Shown here: positions 45,174 through 48,953 of the stretch, piece after piece
Position numbering within the stretch: the stretch's first letter is position 1
Layout of the letters: each line of letters begins with the position of its first letter
The notes under the pieces: model-generated
Told to the model about the DNA's origin: nothing
Database searches by the model: none
What the model saw: only the letters and a program-made list of their open reading frames with translations
Assembly (NCBI GenBank): GCA_902542165.1
Contig: CACBTF010000003.1
Span: 1-48,953 of the forward strand
Length of the DNA stretch: 48,953 nt
Source of the DNA: an uncultured Pelagibacteraceae bacterium
GTDB taxonomy: Bacteria; Pseudomonadota; Alphaproteobacteria; Pelagibacterales; Pelagibacteraceae
Direction: 5' to 3'
Program-made: the position numbers and the translations under genes

Positions 45174-46021
45174 GTGGAAAAAAAAAGGGATTAGGTCGAG
45201 GTCTGTCAGCTTTATTTGGAGACGAAAAACCTAAAGATAAACAACAAAACGCAAACGTTGCTAATAGTGTATCGATAAGTGATTTAAGTCGTAATCCCTA
45301 TCAACCAAGACAGCATTTTAGTGAGGAAAAGCTTGAAGAATTGGTTAACTCCATTAAAAAAAATGGGATAATTCAACCTATAGCTGTTCGTCCAATCAAA
45401 AGTGAAAATGGTAAATATGAAATAGTAGCTGGAGAAAGAAGATGGATTGCCGCTCAGAGAGCTGGACTTCATGAAATTCCAGTTAGAATTTTAGATTTAA
45501 GCGATGTAGAGTCCTTAGAAGTTGCTATCGTAGAAAATATTCAAAGAGATGATTTAAATCCTGTAGAGGAAGCTCGTGGTTATAAAAGATTAAATGAAGA
45601 GTTCAAATATGATCATGAAAGCATATCTAAGCTAATGTCGAAAAGCAGAAGTCATATAAGCAATACTTTAAGACTATTAACTTTGCCTAATGATGTAATT
45701 TCTATGCTTGAGGAGGGTACACTAACGTCTGGACAAGCGAGACCTTTAATTGGAATAACTAATGCGTCATCCATTGCTGAGGAAATTGTTGCTAAAAATT
45801 ACAGTGCAAGAAAAGTAGAATATTTGACTAGAAATAAAAAAACTAATTTTAAAGATAAGAAGATCGATTCAAATATTTTGAGAGCGCAAGAAAAAATTGA
45901 AAAAATTTTAGGCCTTAAAGTAAATATTTTAAATAAAAAGAATAATTCAGGTAAAATTGTAATTGAGTATAAAGATTTAGATCAGTTTGAACTTTTATCA
46001 GATTTACTAACTAAGAATTAG
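45170..46021 (+). CDS. parB: Chromosome-partitioning protein ParB
   Basis: ParB (Spo0J) binds parS and spreads as a CTP-dependent clamp. The 283-residue protein starts with GLGRGLSALFG (7-17), has RNPYQPRQHF, IQPIAVRP, the CTP-binding AGERRWIAAQRAG, NIQRDDLNPVEEA, a central HTH (SISKLMSKSRSHISNTLRLL) and a dimerising C-terminus. Its 3' end overlaps convergent holA by 11 bases. It would act on the two sites in rsmG. Confidence 0.97.
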   Translation: MSGKKKGLGRGLSALFGDEKPKDKQQNANVANSVSISDLSRNPYQPRQHFSEEKLEELVNSIKKNGIIQPIAVRPIKSENGKYEIVAGERRWIAAQRAGLHEIPVRILDLSDVESLEVAIVENIQRDDLNPVEEARGYKRLNEEFKYDHESISKLMSKSRSHISNTLRLLTLPNDVISMLEEGTLTSGQARPLIGITNASSIAEEIVAKNYSARKVEYLTRNKKTNFKDKKIDSNILRAQEKIEKILGLKVNILNKKNNSGKIVIEYKDLDQFELLSDLLTKN

Positions 46022-47005
46022 CACTTTCACAAATATCTAGAATTAACTTTTTAATGAGTATGTTTTTACTCACTGAACTGTTGGATTTTATCATTAATTC
46101 TAAATGGTAAGTTTTTTTCAGAATTTCATTTATTTTTGTTGAGTTCCATTTTTTTGCTTGTAACATAAAATTATTCTTATCTTTCCAAAAAATCGGAGGT
46201 TTTAAACTAGTTACGGCTTGCTCGATATTTAAGTTTTTGGCTTTTTTTACCACTTCATTTAATCGATTTAATCTTTGATTTATAAGATTTAAATATAAAA
46301 TATTTTTTTCTGTCTCAAAAAAAAGTTTCATTTAAAAGCTTATTTGTTTTGATTTTATTACCATTTAGAGCCTCTTCTTTAAGAAGATTAAAATCTTCAT
46401 TTATCTTATCGTCAAGCAATTCTTCCAATTTACTTTGATTAATAATTTTGTCCTCAAATAGAGATAGAATTTTATTTAATTCATTATTAAGTTTTACTCT
46501 ATCTAATCCACAATTATCTAAAATCATATTTATATTATTAGCGTTGAGACCTTTAAAATCTTTCAATTTTGTTATTATTATTTTCTTAAGCGTAATTTCA
46601 TTATCCTCGTAACATGCAACAGATGCAAAGTTTTTTGCCTTTTCATAAAAATTTCTCAGTTTAGATTTTCTATCTAAATTTTCTGAAAAAATTATTAGCT
46701 GGTTCTCTTTAATTTTTTCCATAGATGAGTGTAATGTAGTAAAACTTTTGTCAGTTGCTTGATCAATCATTATAATTTTTTTTTCTTCAAATAATGATGT
46801 ATTATTTAACTCTTTTAGAATTAACTCATTATTACTTATAATCTCATCCTGAGTAAAATTTAAAACTAAATTATTTTTATTTAAAACTTTAATTGTATCT
46901 TTAAAAAAATTTTTTTAGTCCTAAGTTTATTCCGTAAAATAAAATTGAATTGTAATGAGCAATTTTCTCTGGTTCATTTTCAAATATGTAGCTTTTAATT
47001 ATCAT
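46011..47005 (-). CDS. holA: DNA polymerase III delta subunit, interrupted by two frameshifts
   Basis: HolA opens the beta clamp during loading. Starting at ATG 47005, the frame reads IIKSYIFENEPEKIAHYNSILFYG and then stops at a T7 tract (46903-46916 on the plus strand is A7T7); removing one base restores FKDTIKVLNKNN and the frame continues to 46315. A second single-base excess in an eight-base A/T run (46317-46324) separates LLNETFF from ETEKNILYLNLINQRL. Repaired, the protein is about 330 residues with typical HolA layout. Both indels sit in homopolymers, so sequencing error is the likely cause; transcript slippage is possible. No intact copy is seen here. Confidence 0.85.
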
Positions 47006-47467
47006 TATTTTTTAAAATTAATTCTTTAATGATTAAATCTGCAATTTCCTTGGCTAAGTTTTTTTCTAGATTATTTTGATTGTTAATTGTTGTAGAATGG
47101 TTATTTGATACATCATAGCTTCCATCGACTGAAAAGTTTAAGTTTCGCTTTGTTCCAGATATTAGGTTATTAATTATAACTGAGGTATTAACTTTAATTT
47201 GATATTTTGTAATTTGGTTACTATCATTTTTTTCTTTTATTCCCTTCTCTTTAGAAGTTTTCAAATTCTCTCGTTTCCTTCATTATTTTTAAATACCTTT
47301 TGAAGATTATTTTTTATTAAGAAATTTAATTTGTTGTCCCCTTCAGTATCAAAGCTTTCTAATTTGAAATTAAAAAGTTGTGATTTATCTAAAACTTTAT
47401 AACCACAACTAATTGTTAATATTAATAAAGCAAATATAGATGCGTAATACTTAAAAAATTTAAACAT
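46995..47467 (-). CDS. lptE: LPS-assembly lipoprotein LptE, interrupted by a frameshift
   Basis: LptE plugs LptD for LPS insertion into the outer membrane. The first part (from ATG 47467) has a lipoprotein signal ending LLILTISC-GYKVL, and the second (after a frame change between 47264 and 47281) continues TSKEKGIKEKNDSNQITKYQIKVNTSVIINN with the family's beta-strand pattern. One extra base near GGAAACGAG would rejoin them. The gap in the frame is a stop in one register and a TGA in the other, so the position is confined. It is located between leuS and holA as in other alphaproteobacteria. Confidence 0.8.
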
Positions 47468-48953
47468 TTTTTACTATGTAATTAATAATTTTATTTTTAA
47501 CAAATATTGTTTTTAAAATTTCATTATTCTCTAAATATTTTTTAGCTTTTGATTGTTTTAATATAAAAATATTGATGTCTTTTTGATCAAGATCTTTTTG
47601 AACTGAAATTACATCTCTTGTTTTACCGTTAATTTGTACAGCCAATTTTATATTCATTGAGACATTTTTTTATCAATTATTGGCCATTTATCAGTTGTAT
47701 TACAATTAAATAATTCTAAGCATTCAAAAGCTAGATGAGGTGTAAATGGCGTCATCAATTTCATAATCTTTATAATACTTTCTTTTAGCACCTCGTTACT
47801 TACTTCTAATTCTATGGCATCTTTCAAAATTTTATAAATTTGATAAAAATAAGCTATAGATACATTAAATCTAAAATCGTTAATAGACTCATCAATTTTA
47901 ATGACAAACTCATTTATCTGTGAAGAAAGTTTTTTTTCATTATCTTTGTTTCGTGTTTTGTTTTTTCTTTTAAAGATCGCGTAATTAAGATTCCAAATTT
48001 TTTGTAAAAATTTATTTGCTGAGTCCACACCAGTACTGGACCATTGTATATCTTTATCAGGCGGACTATCTGATAAAATAAACCATCTAACGGCATCCGC
48101 ACCGTATTGCTTAATCATTACCTCTGGGTCTATAGTATTTTTTTTTGACTTAGACATTGACTCAGGTGGACCAACTGTAACACGGCTTTTGTCAGATTTT
48201 CTTATATAATTTTCACTATTTATTTTTTCAACTTCATCAGGGTAAAGCCAATTTCCCTTTCCATCTTTGTAGGACTCATGACAAACCATACCTTGAGTGA
48301 ATAAGTTTTTAAAAGGTTCAGTAAGTTTAAAATCTTTATTGCATTTTTTTATCCCTTTTGTAAAAAATCTTGAATAAAGTAAGTGTAATATTGCATGTTC
48401 AATTCCACCTATGTATTGGTCGACTGGCATCCAGTAATCAATTTTTTTTTGGTCAAATGGTGAAGTAGAGTAATTTGGTGAGCAAAATCTTAGAAAATAC
48501 CAAGAAGAGTCTACGAATGTATCAAGTGTATCTGTTTCACGCACCGCTTTTTTTCCGCTTGATTTTTGAATAGTGTTTTTCCATTTAGGGTGATTTTCAA
48601 GAGGATTACCATGAGAATTTAGGTCAATGTCATCCGGTAAAACTATTGGTAGCTCACTTTTGTCAACTGGGACAACACTTCCGTCCTCTAAATATATCAT
48701 TGGTATTGGACAACCCCAATATCTCTGTCTTGAAATACCCCAGTCTTTTAGTCTGAATAAAGTCTTTTTTCTTCCAATGTTAAGTTTTTCTATTTCACTG
48801 ATTATTTTATTTTTAGCCTCATTAATATCTAAACCATTTAAAAAATCCGAATTAATGATTTTACCCATCCCCTTATAAGCTTCAATTAATGGCTCATCAC
48901 TTCCATTTGAAACTACTTTTATAATGGGCAAATTATATTTTTTGGCAAAGTCA
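47460..48953 (-). CDS. leuS: Leucyl-tRNA synthetase, 5' truncated at the window edge and frameshifted near its end
   Basis: LeuRS charges tRNA-Leu. The right-hand edge cuts the gene; from there the frame reads [14 protein letters not shown] (end of the editing-domain region), [28 protein letters not shown], and [26 protein letters not shown] (the class I KMSKS motif), then the anticodon-binding domain. It stops after DKKMSQ at an A7 run (T7 at 47665-47671 in the plus strand). With one more A the protein continues into the conserved [17 protein letters not shown]-terminal domain, which is open for 65 more residues to 47460. Confidence 0.93.

Noticed and set aside
46011-47005. Programmed ribosomal frameshifting in holA
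   Set aside because: Two separate +1 shifts plus nearby breaks in lptE and leuS fit sequence error better; no shift-stimulating structure or dnaX-like signal was recognised.
1-48953. CRISPR arrays, insertion sequences, prophage genes, toxin-antitoxin pairs or rRNA
   Set aside because: I looked for repeats, transposase or integrase motifs and rRNA sequence on both strands and found none.

Overview
The window looks like part of a free-living marine alphaproteobacterium of the SAR11 clade (Pelagibacterales, Candidatus Pelagibacter-like). This is inferred from the very AT-rich sequence, 0-4 nt gene spacing, frequent stop/start overlaps (ATGA, TAATG), typical alphaproteobacterial gene blocks and the absence of insertion sequences, prophage or CRISPR. 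It is core chromosome. It begins inside yciB and ends inside leuS, so both edges cut genes.

Layout. 1-8.6 kb: yciB (partial), a DUF2794 protein, a BAX-inhibitor-1-like membrane protein, an aldo/keto reductase, an IalB-like secreted protein, argG, psiE, then a leftward run folD-yggT-mscS-hemD-hemC. 8.6-15.2 kb: tsaD, an EVE protein, an acetyl-CoA synthetase with an unusual Lys/Arg-rich N-terminal tail, an unnamed conserved protein, and a two-subunit Na+/solute symporter closed by the only clear hairpin terminator. Together these suggest monocarboxylate (probably acetate) uptake and activation. 15.2-21.5 kb: rpe, a heparinase-like protein, purH, phhB, an FkbM-type methyltransferase apparently co-transcribed with tRNA-Gly(GCC), and a LON-domain protein.

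21.5-30.9 kb: leftward rho-hemJ-hemH-hemE, a 271-bp gap, then rightward ppsR-maf-aroE-coaE-dnaQ. This is the gene context of the Caulobacter and Rickettsia replication origin, so the gap is the best candidate for oriC. secB, fxsA, a Tim44-like gene and an Smr gene follow. 30.9-37.3 kb: hslVU, and the his cluster hisB-H-A-F-E with HIT and GNAT genes, preceded by a long inverted repeat. 37.3-49 kb: lolA/ftsK leftward, a ubiquinone-type hydroxylase, then mnmE-mnmG-rsmG-parA-parB. Two parS-like palindromes lie inside rsmG. holA, lptE and leuS run leftward to the edge.

The main points for a second look are the probable oriC and parS sites, the basic tail on Acs, the his-leader inverted repeat, promoters placed so close to start codons that mRNAs may be leaderless, the near-total absence of space between convergent genes, and a cluster of four single-base frameshifts in holA/lptE/leuS that most likely reflects sequence error near a contig end. 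I did not find a clearly new multi-gene system.
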